40,627 nucleotides of DNA from contig SSNU01000350.1 in NCBI GenBank assembly GCA_012064415.1, positions 1 through 40,627 of the forward strand, written 5' to 3'. This stretch comes from Gyrodactylus bullatarudis (taxonomy: Eukaryota; Platyhelminthes; Monogenea; Gyrodactylidea; Gyrodactylidae). The stretch's first letter is position 1, and each line of letters opens with the position of its first letter. Shown piece by piece: positions 24,501 through 36,759 of this stretch. The notes beneath the pieces were generated by a model that was not told the DNA's origin, ran no database searches, and was given only the letters and a program-made list of their open reading frames with translations. A program made the translations under genes and the position numbers.

Positions 24501-27500
24501 AATTAAGAAAAACTAATTATTTACCCACAGAGCAATTAATCAAACAATTCGAAAAGTATTTCCTGAGATATCTTGAAATTAAAGCATTAGAAAATAATAC
24601 TTTTTTAAAGAAATGATCTCGAGAAAAAAGAATTTAAAATTTTATTGCAATATCTTGATTTATTTAAAATTTTACTAATCAATAAAATACAAGAAAGATG
24701 GAGGCTAATTATGATTAGACATTTATTTCTCCTTAACTGTGAAATGATATAAATTGATAAAAAAACAAGTTATTTAAATAAAATATCAAAGTATCTGACT
24801 CACTTTATCAAGGACATTTTTCCAATCAATCAGTCTGGCTTTTAACCAATTCAGGTTATACTCTTTAGCTGGATTTATGAGGTTTTTATCAACTCTATCA
24901 AGATAGCTATAGAAAAAGGCAAGGTATGGATTGATAACATCCTTTTCACCGCGTAATATTTGCGAAGACCAATATACTTCCAACTTTAAGGGGAGATAAT
25001 TTTGCAGAAGCATTTGTAAATTATTCACATGATTGTTCTTGAGAATTGTCTGATAGTCATGAAGAAGAATTTCGCGTTCTGTCGTCAAATCTTTAATAAA
25101 CCTTGTACAAATTCGATCACTTTTTTGTTTTAGAAAATCAATCAATTCATTACAGGTATTAATACCATTTGTCCGTTTTTTCGTTATTAAAGTCTATCAT
25201 AGAGGATAAAAGATAATTAAGTGAAAGTAGATTTTTCTCAAATGTAGAGATTATGAAAAAAGAGATCAAAGAAATCAGTTATGATTATGTTTGATTAAGC
25301 GTTAACTGAAATCAGAAATCGCTTTTATTCATGGAAATAATTCATCATTTCGGATCTTTTCAAACGATCGAAAACACTACGAGAGAATCTAGACTAATGC
25401 AAGTTTGAATGATATATATTCCTAGAGGCTCAATAATTTCTGAAAAAATAGATTAAATTTTAAATGAATAAAACCTTTAAGCATTTATTGTTTAAATCTA
25501 AATAGCATTCAGTAACGTTTATTTTTTGTCTATATAAGTGGTCTAAAAAAAAGAATAACCTTGAAATATAGTGACCGAAGTAATATGTTTCTCACTCTTT
25601 ATTTCTCGTCTAATTTTTCCATAAATGACGACTAAATAATACCTTACTCTATCTCGATACGTCATAAATGCATAGATTTTTTTTGTAGAAAAGAGAAAAA
25701 ACATGCAATAAAATGGTGAGAAGGGTATTACTTCGTTTTCATTCATATGTCATAATAGTAAATTTGTAATTTTTAAAAAAATTGGTAAAAAATTTCGAAT
25801 CAATTTTTTCATAGTATTATTCATTAGACATTAACAAATCTTTTCATATATCTCTGGTCGCATAAAGTTGATTATTAAGGTAATTAGACGAAAAATAAAG
25901 AGTGAGAAACATATTACTTCGGTCACTATATGTTGATTCAGTTTATTAATTTTCGAGGCTCTAATAATCGAGCATTACAGGCCTCATTAGGAGTATATTT
26001 TTCAAATCTCCAATTTCCAACCATGGTCAAAGTCTAATTCAGTTTTTTGAAATGATTCTAATGATGTATAAAACATTTGCTTGTGACATAATCGAGGTAA
26101 AATATTTACATTAACTTCAATAGAGAGGAAAATTTCTCAATTTCAATATCTTAGATTACCTTTTTACAAACTTTTTTTTCATGTTAATTATTCCAACTAT
26201 ATATGCAATAAAAATAAGAAAAATCAAACACGAACCTAAAAATCCTCAAAATAACAAAGTTCATATGAAAGTAGTCAGACCATCTTTTTGTATTGAACGG
26301 CTAAAAATAAATCTTCGGCTCTATAATGTCACTACATTGGAAATAATTTTTTCAAAAATTTAAACACGATTCGGAATATTTTACACTATTGAATAACTTT
26401 CACAGTTGGACATTTCAATATTACCATTATTGAATTCCTGAAATCTACTCCTAAAGATCATGTCAATTCTGAAAAATAATTCAATCGAATTGTATTAGTG
26501 AGAAGAATAGCCTCTATTTATTCAAGAAGAAATAAGCAAATGAACGTAATTAATTGATTGGAGAAAATTATAAAAATTGGATTATATTCTCAAGGAATAT
26601 AAGAGATAAATTTATCAAGGCTTAACTACAAAACGCATAAGAGTATATGGTCTAAGTGTGTTAATATATGTAAGAGATTAGAAAATGTAACGAACTTCAT
26701 ATAGAACTGGAAAAATTATAGCTTTTTCTGGTCTCGGCGATTTTTAAAAAATTTTATTGGTAAACATACCCAGGTCATACCAAAAAAAGTTTCATGCCCT
26801 AAGACTGCTTGCAATTAACCCATCAATCAAAACTTAAACTTTGAAATTGATTACAATTAAGAAATTCACCAGATGAAAAGGAAAGCATAGTTGAAACTCA
26901 CATTAATTTTTTGTAGTGATTCCAATTGTATCTTTGGTCGAAGACTGATAGGAAAGATTAGATCCTCTCCAGTTATCTGAGAAAGTTTTGTCAACATGAT
27001 GCTGGTTAAATTTCCAAGTCTTGTACAGTTATTGAGACAAATACCAAGGTCAATTAGACATGATTTTAACTTTTTGTCTTGACCGATTATTTCGAGAAGA
27101 GATTTTAATTGACGAATTGTCCACGATTCCTTTCGTATAAATCGAGACCAACGCGTCAGATACAGCTGGAAAATAAGTTTTTTAAATAGATCAAGGTTTT
27201 TCAAAGAGTATAGAATTTCTTTCGAGAAGTAAAAGTTCAAATAGTTTGTCAACAATCTTTCAAATGATTTACAAAAGAATTTTAAAATTATTTACTAATG
27301 GAAAGTCTCAATTGAATTCAATTAACTTAGTTGAAGAGGATTTTCTCGATCCAATAAATCAAAACTTGGAAGTCTATCCACTAGAGAAAATAATCAGACT
27401 ACGATCAAATGAATTAGAAATAAATTATGTTATAAATATTTAACAGTGTTTAAGACTTATATCAGGACTAAATCAAATTATGATTACAGCTCGAAAAGAA

Positions 27501-30500
27501 TGAATGTAAAAAAGTATAATTAAAGAGTTTTCACTGGGATCTTGAGAAAAATCATTAGACCGAATCAAGTTGATAAAGAATTGAATAAACACTAATCAAT
27601 AAAAGAATTAATTTTATACCTTTTTGAGAAGAATTTTCTCTTCTTTAATACAAGAAATAATTTGTTGGCAATTCAAATCTTCAATGTCATCTTGTCGAAT
27701 TGCTGATAATTCGAACCATTCTGTAAAACGATCTAGCGTGGAGAAATTTTCCCAATTCGTGATAGACTTCACGATAACATCCCTTATTTGGCTGGGTTCA
27801 CTTGAGACTAATCGATTCTCAAAACTTGTCAAGACGTCATCAATTCTATTGCTGACATTTTTCAAACAAATCAGAACCTTTTTCAGATCAATAGCTTCAA
27901 AATTCCTAGCACAAAATATGGCTCCACATCCTTTACGATAGAAATCTTGGCCTTTGATAATCAATTGATTGAGAGTTGAATCATAATTCTTTGCTGATTC
28001 TTGTAATCTCAGGATACGCAAATACCTAAACATGAAAAAAATAAAGATGAAAAAGTAACAAATATGAAAAAACATTTAGAACATTGTTTACAGCAATTTA
28101 CGACAAAAACTTACGTGTTGAAAAAATTTTGATTCAAATCAAAACTAGAGAAATTGAAAATAAGTAAAATAAGATAGTTTTAATTCATTGTAGCATTTTA
28201 TTAGGAATTTTAATATGACCAGATTGGTTTGCTAATTAGGAATAAAATCAGCTGAGTATTGTAAAGTCAATACATTTTTTCATTATATTTAGATTTATGA
28301 GATTAATAAAATATCAATTGAAGAATTCCAGAATGAAAAATCATCTAGAATAGTAAATAACTTAAAATTATTAATCATCAAGAAAAAACTAACTGATCAA
28401 GATTTTCATCATTGGTTTTATCAACTTCTTCGAGAATATCATTTGATTGTAAACACCAGTCAGTGATTAATTCAGACCAATGCTTGCGTTCAAACATCAT
28501 CATGTTAACATGGATTTTCCGCTCGAAGCATGAAAAAGCTGGCTGGAAACAATTTTCTATGCAACGAATCATAAGTCCAATTAAAAGACTGTCATTATCT
28601 TCTTTTTCAAGCATGCTGTACTTTGATTTTGGAATCAAACGGGCGAATTGGGTTAATTCTGCAAGAAAATTTGATAGTATCTTTGTGTAATCCATTCTTG
28701 TCTGCCGTATGGCATACTCTTGAATATAAGAAAGATTCTCTTCTGTTGATTCAGAATTTAGAGTTTGATCGAATTTCTTGACCAATTCTTAAAAGAATAC
28801 CGAAATTGAAGGATGGAATAATTATTAATGACAAAAGAGCTTACCTTTAAGACTATGAGATAAATGAAGAACACCAGTTGGTCGAATAATTAATTGCATC
28901 AGAAGAATTAAAGTGTAGTCAAGTTTTCTAGTTTTCTTTAAAAACTCCTCAAGATTTCCGATTGAACGAGTCACATTGGTACTTAAATCTTGGAAAATTT
29001 CACATTTAAGTTTTTGCATATCATTCATATTATCGAGTGTTGAATTCACAAGATACGATTGTCTACTATTTACAGCATCTTTTATGCACATCAAAAGATT
29101 CTTGATAATTGATGATATCGCGAGAAATGACTGAAATATATAAGTTGGATATAAAATTTTAATAATTCCATTATATTAAAACTAGAAATAATCAGAAAAT
29201 ATAACTATAATAAATGGTAAATTATTTTATCAGAATAGCAATCAGACCTCAGAATATTATTTGGTCGAGAAGCATAATTCTCTAGCTCATATAAAAGAGA
29301 GCTTTAAAAATAGATATCGTAAAAAAATAATCTTGGGGTCTTAAAGGGTTAATACTCAACATTCGGCTTGAGCTCATCAACAGTTGAATGATGGATATTA
29401 AAATCTAAGAAACAGTTTTTTTAAAAAGTATTTAGCTCTTTTATAAATGAAAAAGAGTTTGGGAATTATGCTTTTCAACAAGAATAAAACACATCAAAAT
29501 TATCTATATTTATAGATTAAACTCAAAAATCAGTAGGTATCAAAATTGAAGAATGTCTTTTAAAGTTGGTTGATATGAAGTTGGGAATCTATAATTTTTA
29601 CAGAAATCTCGACGAATTCATCAAGAATTCGAATTCGTTAAAGATTTTCTGGAATCCTACTCATGCTGCAAATCAACAAAAATTTTCAGCTCAAAGTTCG
29701 AAAAATGGGATTTTGGCGCCAAATGGGAATTTGAAAAATGACCATATTTTTTTTCTTCAAATGGTAAAAGTGGGCAGCATGAGTAGGATTCCAGAAAATC
29801 TTTAACAAATTCGAATTCTTGATGAAAAAAATCGAGATTTCTGTAAAAATTATAGATTCCCAACTTCATATCAATTAGCTTTAGGCCAAGAAGATTTCTT
29901 TGCATTCTTCTTTTCTTGATAAGATTGTTTCATAGCATTAATAACTGAGTTGATAATTTGAAAAATGCTAAATTTTTCACATCAAAAATTTGATTCAGAC
30001 TGATTTTCATGATTAAATCATTTTTAATTCAAAAGACAAGAATGAATTGGGAAATACATTGAAACTCAACTTTTACCTCTCATTACTTTAGACAATCAGA
30101 ATTTTGATTAAAATTGTATGAATCTATTGATGAAATAATGTAACGTACTTGAACATTATCGGAGGACTTTTTCAATGATATGATAATTGTCATAACTGTT
30201 GATGTGCATCGTTCATAGAGGCATTCGAAAATGGGGATTTTTTCCAAATCTCTAGCCAGTTGGCCAGGTATCAAATTTACATAAATATTACAGAAATGAA
30301 TGAAACTCTTGATATTGTTCAAGAACTCTGTCCATTCTTCAATCTAAATTAAATAAAATTATGGAGATAAAGAATTGTATGGAGTAGAGATTCCTTGTAA
30401 GTCTTCACAAACGTGTTCGAGTTATTCTTTCAAAAATTTCATTTATCCAGAATTAATTTAATACCCATTATTTGAGTTTATATTCTCAACTATTTTGAAT

Positions 30501-33500
30501 TATTAGAACACAATATTATAAATCCTTAAAGATTACTTCTAGATGTTAAAAACATTCTCAGGAAACTTTTTTAATTGAAGAGACGCGTTATTACTAGCAC
30601 AGAACTTAATGTTTCATAAGTGCAAACCTATAATAAAGATGGGAAAATATGAAAGATGTAGCTTGAATTTGCAAAGTAACGATTCATCTTAAAATTGGAA
30701 CAAATAAAATGTTCAAATTGCTATGTGGATAAGAAAAAAGGGTTTATTTTATTTGTTATTTCATTGGAAGCTATTCCCTATTAAAGACTATGAAATACTA
30801 TTAGTATTCTCAGTAGTATTCAAGCGGTAAAAAATTATCGACTTTTAAACGATAATAAATTGATTCCTGATGAAAAAGTCGAGAGTTTTGTTAAAATTGT
30901 AAATTTCCAACAATAAACTTTAGATTACACCTGATAATCTTCAATAATTCAGATAAACTCACATATTCTGTATCGTTTTGCTGGTTAGAAATGAACAATT
31001 TTCTTTCTTTCTCATTAGTTGTAAAGGAAATCTGTTCAATAAATTCAATCCAACCATCTTTGGATAAATTATTCGGTTGGAGTAAATCAGGATGGACTTC
31101 ATTCATCATTATTGATAAAAGATTTTCCAGAGTACCATTTAATTGATTCAGGAATTCATTTATTTTTATCTAAGAAGAAAAATATAACTCGATCATTATT
31201 TATTTCATAGCTTATTGAGGAAATTTATTTGCCTACAAAAGTTTTGAGTACTTAAGTTATGTTTGAAAAGTTTGTCAATATTTCTAATACCTTTTGCACA
31301 GCTAGTTGCAATTTTTAAAATCTGAATTTTAATTTGTTCATTCTGATTCATAGGTTATTCATATACAATTATTAAGTTTTGGATACTTAGTTAAAAAATC
31401 CCCCCTTATTTAAAAAATATTATTTTGGATTCTCTAGAACAAATCACGGAAACATCACTGAAAAAAAATAATCTACTCGATTTTTCATGTATAGAAAGAT
31501 TTTTTTCAAATTTCAACTAGCTCTGAAAAAATGAGATCATTTTGAAAAATTTTAGTTAGGTTAATTTATTTGTAGTTACACTTGAAATATTAGAAATAAT
31601 CTCAAGTGATAAGTTCATAGTATGACATGTCACTCGAGAGTAATTTGAACTTATTTCCAGCATATTTCAATCAAAAAAGAACTTTGAAAGCAAGATACAA
31701 CCCTAAGAGTACAAAAATACTGTTAAGGTAAGGCTATTATTTTAAATAAAGAAAAAAACTCACATTATTGGAATTGAAATTAACAATTGGGATGGGAGTA
31801 GATTCAGTAAGGTTCTCTTGGAATAATTTGTAGATTGAATCTCTAATTTTAATCTCATAATCTCGATCTTCAATAGACTTTTTAGATTCTCCTGTCAAGA
31901 AATCTCCAAATTCGTTATCGTCTAATGAGCCAATAATCTCTTTAAATTCCTATACGAATAAAAATCTCATCAGAAAAGCAAAAAATACTAGGAAGAGGCA
32001 AAAAATCTCCGATAGGAAACAGTGAAATTAAAAATTTTAAAAGAATTTAAATATTTGAATAGAATAAATTCGACCCCTGCTTTCTTTTTTCCCACTTCCC
32101 AAAAATCCTTGAAATATCCGATTTTACAAATAAAAAAAATTTAATTCTTTGTCTGGAATGATGATCCTGAAAAATAACGTTTGATTCCTTTCACACATGA
32201 ACAAAATTTGAATTCATCATAGAATTTACATGAATTTTTGACTTTGACATCGAATAACTCTATAATAAATTAACCCCTTCGATCCCAGAGGTCGTATACG
32301 ACCTCTAAATCAACAGTTCTAGGCGATCGCTGCATTTTAACGGGTTAGAAGGGGTTATACACCAAAAAGGTACTTGGAAAAGTTTTACAGAATTTAATTT
32401 AGCTTCGAATGATGTACCTTATATTGCCTCAAAATAAAAAACAAAAGAATCATGGCCATCGAAAAGGTTGCAGGTCAGGTTTTTGGTTTAAGTGGAATAG
32501 CTCAGAAAATACACATACAAATTTTCTTAAAATTTGAATTTCAACATGCTCTACAAGATGTATTTGGTTTAATTCATTCGGAAAATTTTTGTCATACTGT
32601 GTAATAGGTGTGTTGAAAATTTTGTCAAACTCTTATATATATCAATGTAAGATGAGATCAAAACTTCTTCTTATTGCGAAGGGGAACATGTTTCTCATTT
32701 TAATTTTTGAGAATAAATATTAACATTAGTAAGAAAATTCTTGAGATGAATTCTATTGATTGGAAATAAGTAAAAAGTTTCTCATGGAGATATCCACTGA
32801 GTTAGAATTAAATTTTATTTATCTTTTAAAAAAGTTTACTTACCTTAAGAGATGTCTTGGTGCGTTGCGTAACATCATCCCATGCAGCTTCATCAAACAA
32901 GGGATCACCCGAAAGATTTGGTTGGATTTTACATGCCTGGTTTGCTTTATACTCCAAAAGAAAATCCAAATCTTTCGACTAATAAATTGATATTTAATCT
33001 CATAATTAATTCAATAAAAACATGATAAAATAATTCGTACAAATTAAAATAAATAGTAAGACGAACATCATTTCCGAAGTTTTTGATAAAATCTTTTCAA
33101 TTAAATGTTTAAAGAGTTTTTTTTACATTTTCACACTAACGATACTAAATGCACACACGATGTGTGCTTTGATTCAAGACGATAAGACTAAAATAGTTTT
33201 AATATGAAAAAGAAAATTGTTCAATACAGGATAATTCGATAATTATTTAGAAATATTCGAGAAAGAAAAAATTTGACTCATTCTAGACATTTTTAAGATT
33301 TTGTCTAGCTTATGTTTACTCTATTTACAGACCGAAATTTAAGCTTGTAGATCGAATTAATCGATCCAGAAATACTTAAATAATAATTTGATTTAATATA
33401 CTCACGATTTTGGAAGTTTGCAAAAAAGCATTATGAATTTGTTGATAGCTTTGACAATCGAGCTGTTTGTACACTTTTTCGTAGACCTGTTCCAGTTGAT

Positions 33501-36500
33501 CACATATTTGGTATGAAGGTAATATTTTTTTTTCATCATTCAATGGTAGGAATAGGAACCATCTTATGCGTAATTGAAAGATTTTATCGAAGTAATTCAT
33601 TAATTCTTCATGATTCAAATCATTGAAATAGCTGTTAATGACACTTTGTGTTTCCTCAGTTAAATCACATAAATTTCCAAATGATTCCATCTATATTTGA
33701 AGAAAAATTTTATATGATCATTTAGTTCAAAGCTAAAGTGTCTGCAAATTTCAATCGCTTTAATTTGAAAAACGAATATTTAAATTTCATTTTTGGTAAT
33801 CATTTTAGATTTCTATTTTTATCAGTTAAAAAGGCTTTTAGTTCTACCTATTAAAGTTCTATTCTATTCAATTAAATATAATTTCCTAATATTTAATTTA
33901 TTTCAGAAATTTCGATCGCCAATTTTTCATAATTTAAATTGAAAAAAAGAGCAATTCACTGAAAATTTTATTTTTTGACTCGTAATATTATGGAGTTTTA
34001 TTCTGAAAACTTATAACAACTAATTTGATGTGATATCAACATCTAAATATCGAAAAGAACTAAAAATCTAACTGTGTAGATCCATGTGATTTTTTACGCA
34101 TATTTATGCTCTATATAGAAAAAATAAAAAACCAGAACCAGACAAGATAACTAAACAATTCTTGTTTAATTTTTTTCTATCTTATCATGACTTCACATAA
34201 AATTTTAAAGATTTGAAAAGAAATTTCATTTGACCTTTTGAAAAGCTGTTTAGCTATCAAGTTTCAAGTTTAATGCCAAAATATCACAATTTTAATGTAG
34301 ATATTTTCTTGATCCCCATAATTTCCTATGAGTTTATTTACTGCTAATGTTGGATATTTCTAATAAAGACCCGTTTCTCTTTTGAGATTCGATATTTTCA
34401 AAATATAATTGTCAATTTTAGTGCTCCTATAAAGTTTTCTAATATGAATCTTATAAATCAGGTGTAAACTTTTCTAATTCGAAGAAGATAATAATTTTAT
34501 CTAAAAGAACGATTTTTATTGTTCCTATTGTTTTGGGACAGAAATGAAACGAAAAATCTGAAAAATTATCGATTATATAGATTTTTATTTTCAACTTAAC
34601 ATTCAATATAATCAATTATGAGAATAGAATCATAAAAATTCCGGGTTAAAAATCTTGAATGAGTTTTTTGAAGAGACTGTTGTTTTAAACATTCTAATAA
34701 ACTCGTACGTAAAATAAATAAAACTCACGTCAACATTTAGTTCTCTAATATTATACCAATTCGAAAGTAGATGATAAAAGTTTCTCAGGACAAAATAAGA
34801 ATGTGGAAATTTATCCTTTGACCGCTCGTTGTTGTACAAAGTTTGGGAATTAATTTCATCAAGATCATCAAAATTTGGATTGTTCAGTGAAAAACTGAGA
34901 TTGTTTTCGTCAGAGTATAAAACGTCATCATCTACATTTCGTTCCTGCAAGTGTTCACTCGACATGTCATAGTCCAAATCATCTTTATTCATCCATAAGA
35001 GAAATTTCAATGATTTGTCCAGTTTTTTTGAAATGTTTACAAAATATTCCTCCTGATCTAGTTCAGCACCTGTTATAGAGGGATCGTTAAATTTATTCTT
35101 GCCATCAAACAGAGCAGCAGCCTTGTAAAAGAAGTGCAAGTTCAATAAATTTTCCTTCAAAATTTCAAGCGACTCCTGACGTTCATTGGAAAATGTTTTT
35201 TCTGGGATATCATGAGATGAAACTGTCTCCATTATCTTTTCATTTCCACTTACATCATGAATGTTTATGGGCTGAAATTAGAAAAGATGTTGAAAACATA
35301 TTTTGATACATCCTTGGTCTTCATCAAGCAAATCTACTCAGACTCTTAAAGGAAAATTCCATCTATTTGTTCATACGCAGTCATAAAATCAATGCGCAGA
35401 ATGAGATTACTAAAGATGTCAGAATATAACACTAGCATTTTCCAACTATTTATGACTTTGCTTGTGCCTACGTGATAGATTTAAAATTATTGAAGAATTA
35501 TCAAGATTGGAAAGATGAAAAAATGAATTTAATTTATCATAGTTTGGCATTCATTTTCAATTAATTTTTAATGATTATATTTTTCGATAACAGCCTGGTT
35601 AAAAATCAAAAATATTTCATAATATTTATATTGTAAAGAAGTTATGAAGAACTCCTATTAAGTAAGAATTTATATAACAGTTCTATAATTCTAAACTGAA
35701 TTTTTTTACAAATAATGCACTTTGGCTTGAAGATTTTAAAATATCAATAAACTTATATGAAATGCTCATTACATCATTACTTCTTGAATTTTTAAATTTA
35801 TATTAAACCTCTGACCTAGCAATTGTAGATTTCAAGTTATTTTCGTTCAAGTAATTAGAGCAAATAAAATAAAATAGAGCTAAGGAGTATTATTTCTTGA
35901 ACTAAGCATTTTTATACTCTTGCATCCAGAATTTTTGATTTATAATAAATAAATAAATATCAACTCACCAATAGTGATACATTTTTATGAGAATTCGGAT
36001 ATTGCATAGATAATTTTGATGAAAACTCCTGTGCATTGAGAACAAATCTTGTATCGGTTTGATTAGTATGTTCATTTGAGCTTTTAGTATCCATTGAAAA
36101 AACATCGTGATCCTTTTGCGAGTTGAATGTAAGGCTTTTAAACTTTCCATCAATTTTAATAAAAGCTTCAGAAACTTTGTCGATTGGAATCGTTAATACA
36201 TATACTCCAAATTCAGGATAGTATTCACTAATTTTCTTTGTGAATCGTTTCCCAGAAAATATTGCATTCACTTCTAGATCACCGGGAAGATAATTAATCT
36301 TGTATTCATTGTTCATGCCAAAAAATTTCATGATATTATTGTCTATTGACTTGAAAACAAATGAATCTTTCGCATCAAATATTAACATTTTAAGTTTATT
36401 CTGATAAAATTCAGAGTACTGAATTATTATAAATTGATAATTTATCGATAAGTCATTAGATTTGTTTTCAATAACAGTTTCAGGATCAAATTTGAACGAT

Positions 36501-36685
36501 TGACCATTATTTAAAACTCGTAATTTGTAAAAAAATTTATCGTCTTGATCTGCTAAGGGAAAATTAATCCATATTCTTATCTGGTCCTTCGAATGAAGTT
36601 CATCAATCCATCGTTGGCTTTTGGGAATTTTTACGATTACTTGATCGAGTTGTGAAAGAATTTCTAATAATCCAGTGTCAATCAT
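14696..36685 (-). CDS. Giant helical protein with KASH-like tail anchor, 21 exons
   Basis: One gene model of about 2,410 codons. Exons: 36685-35969, 35271-34729, 33690-33406, 32978-32844, 31949-31764, 31169-30963, 30343-30149, 29130-28845, 28787-28394, 28025-27620, 27165-26902, 25193-24804, 24248-23544, 22980-22633, 21448-20942, 18962-18739, 18384-18213, 18148-17952, 16938-16902, 16078-15908, 15559-14696. Every junction has GT and AG and keeps the frame: 16 of 20 introns are phase 0, one is phase 1 and three are phase 2. The middle is helical with scattered Trp, compatible with spectrin-like repeats, but I cannot define repeats. No calponin-homology or other known N-terminal domain is visible. 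The last exon ends in a membrane segment and a luminal tail like KASH proteins, which tether nuclei to the cytoskeleton through SUN proteins. Two adjacent genes remain possible, although the continuous phase favours one. Confidence 0.65.
17568..17779. mobile_element. piggyBac-like miniature element (212 bp)
   Basis: Flanked on both sides by TTAA (17564-17567 and 17780-17783), the piggyBac target duplication. Terminal inverted repeats are CCCTTTCGGTGCCGA on the left and TCGGCACTGAAAGGG on the right, with one mismatch. Just inside the right end lies the perfect palindrome TGGACATATATGTCCA (17749-17764). No coding capacity, so non-autonomous. It sits in the intron between exons 18 and 19 of the giant gene. 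Confidence 0.8.
20254..20460 (-). pseudogene. mariner transposase remnant
   Basis: The minus-strand frame encodes a mariner-type transposase fragment. FDKWVPHDLNESQKRKR, followed by ACRRLSH and then FLKNIVT, corresponds to the segment joining the DNA-binding half to the catalytic domain in Mos1-like transposases (WVPHELNERQ.., then IVTGDEKW). The DEKW part with the first catalytic Asp is gone, the frame stops soon after, and no N-terminal half is visible. It lies in the 1,979-nt intron between exons 15 and 16 of the giant gene, so it is an intronic relic, not an exon. Confidence 0.75.
25566..25931. mobile_element. TIR miniature element, 366 bp with 50-bp terminal inverted repeats
   Basis: Left repeat 25566-25615 (ATATAGTGACCGAAGTAATA...CGTCTAATT) is matched by its reverse complement at 25882-25931 with about one mismatch. 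The ends are TATAGTGACC and GGTCACTATA, compatible with a TA target duplication as in Tc1/mariner elements. The interior has no transposase frame. It lies in the 1,708-nt intron between exons 11 and 12 of the giant gene. The near-identical arms suggest a fairly recent insertion or selection on the arms. Confidence 0.8.
26080..26452 (+). repeat. Dispersed repeat, copy B
   Basis: Second, shorter, diverged copy of the repeat at 13392-13952, in the same orientation. It starts CTTGTGACATAATCGAGG and ends TTGAATTCCTGAAATCTACT. It lies in the intron between exons 11 and 12 of the giant gene, right after the TIR miniature element. No conserved open frame. Confidence 0.6.
29570..29874. mobile_element. 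Fold-back element, 305 bp with about 100-bp arms
   Basis: Arm 29570-29669 (TTGATATGAAGTTGGGAATC...ACTCATGCTGC) and arm 29774-29874 are inverted copies with a few mismatches and small indels, around a core of about 104 bp. The core itself contains the palindromic word TTGGCGCCAA. Nearly identical open frames therefore appear on both strands, which is a symmetry artefact. It is in the intron between exons 7 and 8 of the giant gene. No flanking duplication is clear and the superfamily is unknown. Confidence 0.75.
32274..32354. mobile_element. Very short piggyBac-like miniature element
   Basis: Begins after TTAA (32270-32273) with CCCCTTCGATCCCAGAGG and ends GAAGGGG followed by TTAT, one base from the expected TTAA. 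A perfect 20-bp palindrome, AGAGGTCGTATACGACCTCT, occupies 32287-32306. The arrangement (TTAA, C-rich terminus, then a palindrome) parallels the 17568-17779 element. At about 81 bp it is probably an internally deleted or solo end. It lies in the intron between exons 4 and 5 of the giant gene. Confidence 0.5.
35969..36685 (-). CDS. First exon of the giant gene: unrecognised 239-residue N-terminal region
   Basis: Starts MIDTGLLEILSQLDQVIVKI and reads open for 239 codons to donor GTGAGT. Unlike the rest of the protein, it has alternating hydrophobic residues typical of beta structure (YKLRVLNNGQSFKF, INYLPGDLEVNAIFSG, GVYVLTIPIDKV). That suggests a globular domain. I do not recognise its family, and it is not a calponin-homology pair. 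The ATG lies 74 bp from the divergent RIIa gene start, which supports it as the true 5' end. Confidence 0.6.
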
Positions 36686-36759
36686 GCCTTAAAAAATAAA
36701 ATTTACAAACAATTTTATCTATTTAAAAATGGTTCAATGAAAATAGTAAATTTAATTCA
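36686..36759. promoter_or_regulatory. Bidirectional promoter region, giant gene/RIIa gene
   Basis: Only 74 bp lie between the start codons of the giant minus-strand gene and the plus-strand RIIa gene. Both promoters must overlap here or extend into the transcribed parts. No motif is recognised. Confidence 0.35.

Noticed and set aside
25543..25746. Minus-strand 67-codon ORF overlapping a terminal inverted repeat
   Set aside because: Lies within the TIR miniature element and shows no transposase motif.
29330..29356. AAAGGGTTAA, resembling a piggyBac right end
   Set aside because: No matching left terminus with TTAA upstream within a few hundred bases.
29566..29905. Two nearly identical proteins predicted on opposite strands
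   Set aside because: Caused by the inverted symmetry of the fold-back element, not by genes.
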